A model generated the notes under the pieces. It did no database searches and was not told the DNA's origin. It saw only the letters and a program-made list of their open reading frames with translations. 62,054 bases of DNA from Nitrospirota bacterium (GTDB taxonomy: Bacteria > Nitrospirota > Thermodesulfovibrionia > UBA6902), in assembly GCA_016213935.1 (NCBI GenBank), contig JACQZG010000030.1:1-62054 (forward strand). The letters are read 5' to 3'. Made by a program: the position numbers and the translations under genes. Positions 61,610 through 62,054 of this stretch are shown in pieces (within the stretch, counting starts at the first letter, position 1; the number at the start of each line of letters is the position of its first letter).

Positions 61610-61748
61610 TTAATGACTCGACGGCAATTCGTCAATGCTGGGTCGTCCCAGCCCGTTGTTTTCAGAGATCGCGTTATATAGACGCGACAAGCATCAGATG
61701 AATTTCTAACTCTTCTTCCTTTAGTTCAGGATAAATTTTCTTAATCAT
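61610..61748 (-). pseudogene. Remnant small gene after hicA
   Basis: ATG 61748 overlaps the hicA stop and reads MIKKIYPELKEEELEIHLML-VASI-stop (61674). The next frame continues as LYNAISENNGLGRPSIDELP-SSH to TAA 61610. Joined by a one-base shift it gives a ~47-aa acidic protein starting like the 'yPeLseeEL' small helical proteins. It is weakly supported. Confidence 0.3.
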
Positions 61749-61980
61749 TCAGCTTTCTTATAAATTCATCTTTGGTCAGGCCAGCCTGTTCCAATATTGC
61801 AAGCAGTGTTCCTTTAGGAATTTCTTTTCTGTCAGGGACTATAACAAGGCGGGTTCTGTCGGCATCTTTTTTTACAAAGGCAAGATGGCTGCCCTTTCCT
61901 CTTTTGGGTGCATTTTGAAAACCCTTCTGTTGCAGTATCCTGATTATCTGTTTTGACGAGACAACAGGCAGTTTAGGCAT
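61741..61980 (-). CDS. hicA: HicA-family toxin
   Basis: A 79-aa HicA/YcfA protein: MPKLPVVSSKQIIRILQQKG, the catalytic-His block PKRGKGSHLAFVKK, and VIVPDRKEIPKGTLLAILEQ. It is complete. Its ATG overlaps the end of the upstream HicB frame by 8 bp. It is a second, different HicBA pair from that at 16224. Confidence 0.85.
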   Translation of the reverse strand: MPKLPVVSSKQIIRILQQKGFQNAPKRGKGSHLAFVKKDADRTRLVIVPDRKEIPKGTLLAILEQAGLTKDEFIRKLND

Positions 61981-62053
61981 GGGTTACTTCAAGGTGAGAT
62001 GTGAACTTTTCTTTAGTTGTGAGGCTCTCTTCAATGTCGTCCATCATTCCAAG
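61973..62053 (-). CDS. hicB: HicB-family antitoxin, 3' end only
   Basis: The frame ending at TAA 61973-61975 reads LGMMDDIEESLTTKEKFTSH and LEVTHA. Its position just before hicA and the acidic helix plus final strand fit a HicB C-terminus. The rest lies outside the window. Confidence 0.55.
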   Translation of the reverse strand, partial: LGMMDDIEESLTTKEKFTSHLEVTHA

Positions 62054-62054
62054 C

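Overview
This 62 kb window comes from a diderm (Gram-negative-type) bacterium. A complete Tol-Pal envelope system, several lipoprotein signals, a futalosine hydrolase (menaquinone by the futalosine route), an F-type ATPase with two b-type stalk subunits (b and b') and a c-di-AMP module (cdaA-cdaR-glmM) fit a Nitrospirota or Desulfobacterota-like lineage. That placement is inference from gene content; there is no rRNA or other decisive marker. Protein-coding density is high and most genes are housekeeping.

Layout: (1) 1-6 kb: 3' end of an IS1595-type transposase, an EndoQ-like PHP nuclease, a DMT transporter, and gatB/gatA with a toxin-antitoxin (TA) pair between them whose toxin is frameshifted. 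(2) 6-16.7 kb: a PAS/GGDEF diguanylate cyclase, a CtpA-like protease, then an accessory island of exported proteins (beta-propeller protein, carboxypeptidase-regulatory-like protein, S1/P1-nuclease/phospholipase C-like protein, PLA2-like lipoprotein) interleaved with VapBC and HicBA modules. (3) 16.7-25.9 kb: MsrAB, a short reading frame with an in-frame TGA that is a candidate selenoprotein, tRNA-Leu, a nucleoside transporter, an FAD reductase, a CopZ-like protein, a nucleotide-sugar dehydrogenase, a ferritin-like protein, a radical SAM protein, tRNA-Ala, a tRNA methyltransferase and a phosphatase. (4) 26-32.2 kb: ATP synthase genes atpF'-F-H-A-G-D-C on the minus strand, behind a strong promoter with a dyad in its spacer. 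The a and c subunit genes are not in this window. (5) 32.3-37.1 kb: tolQ-tolR-tolA-tolB-pal-cpoB. (6) 37-51.6 kb: a two-CW/GGDEF/PilZ protein, futalosine hydrolase, HtrA-TPR protease, MBL-fold protein, nth-birA-coaX, UspA, a TonB-like protein, cdaA-cdaR-glmM-comEC, an ACR3 arsenite transporter and an APS-kinase-like protein. (7) 51.7-62 kb: a second accessory region with a DUF3187 protein, a 120-aa gene whose 3' end recurs twice downstream between cargo genes, a large Cys-rich lipoprotein, a second VapBC, a GNAT protein, IMPase, a DUF4143 ATPase, an APH-like kinase, hypothetical genes and a HicBA pair cut by the window edge.

The most unusual signals are: (a) degenerate tandem 7-bp repeats that sit between many genes, often at or across stop codons, and inside at least one coding sequence; (b) the serial 3'-end copies at 52995-56651; (c) a 63-codon frame at 17875-18066 with an internal TGA followed by a SECIS-like hairpin; (d) several genes whose -10 box lies 6-10 nt before the ATG with no Shine-Dalgarno sequence, suggesting leaderless mRNAs.
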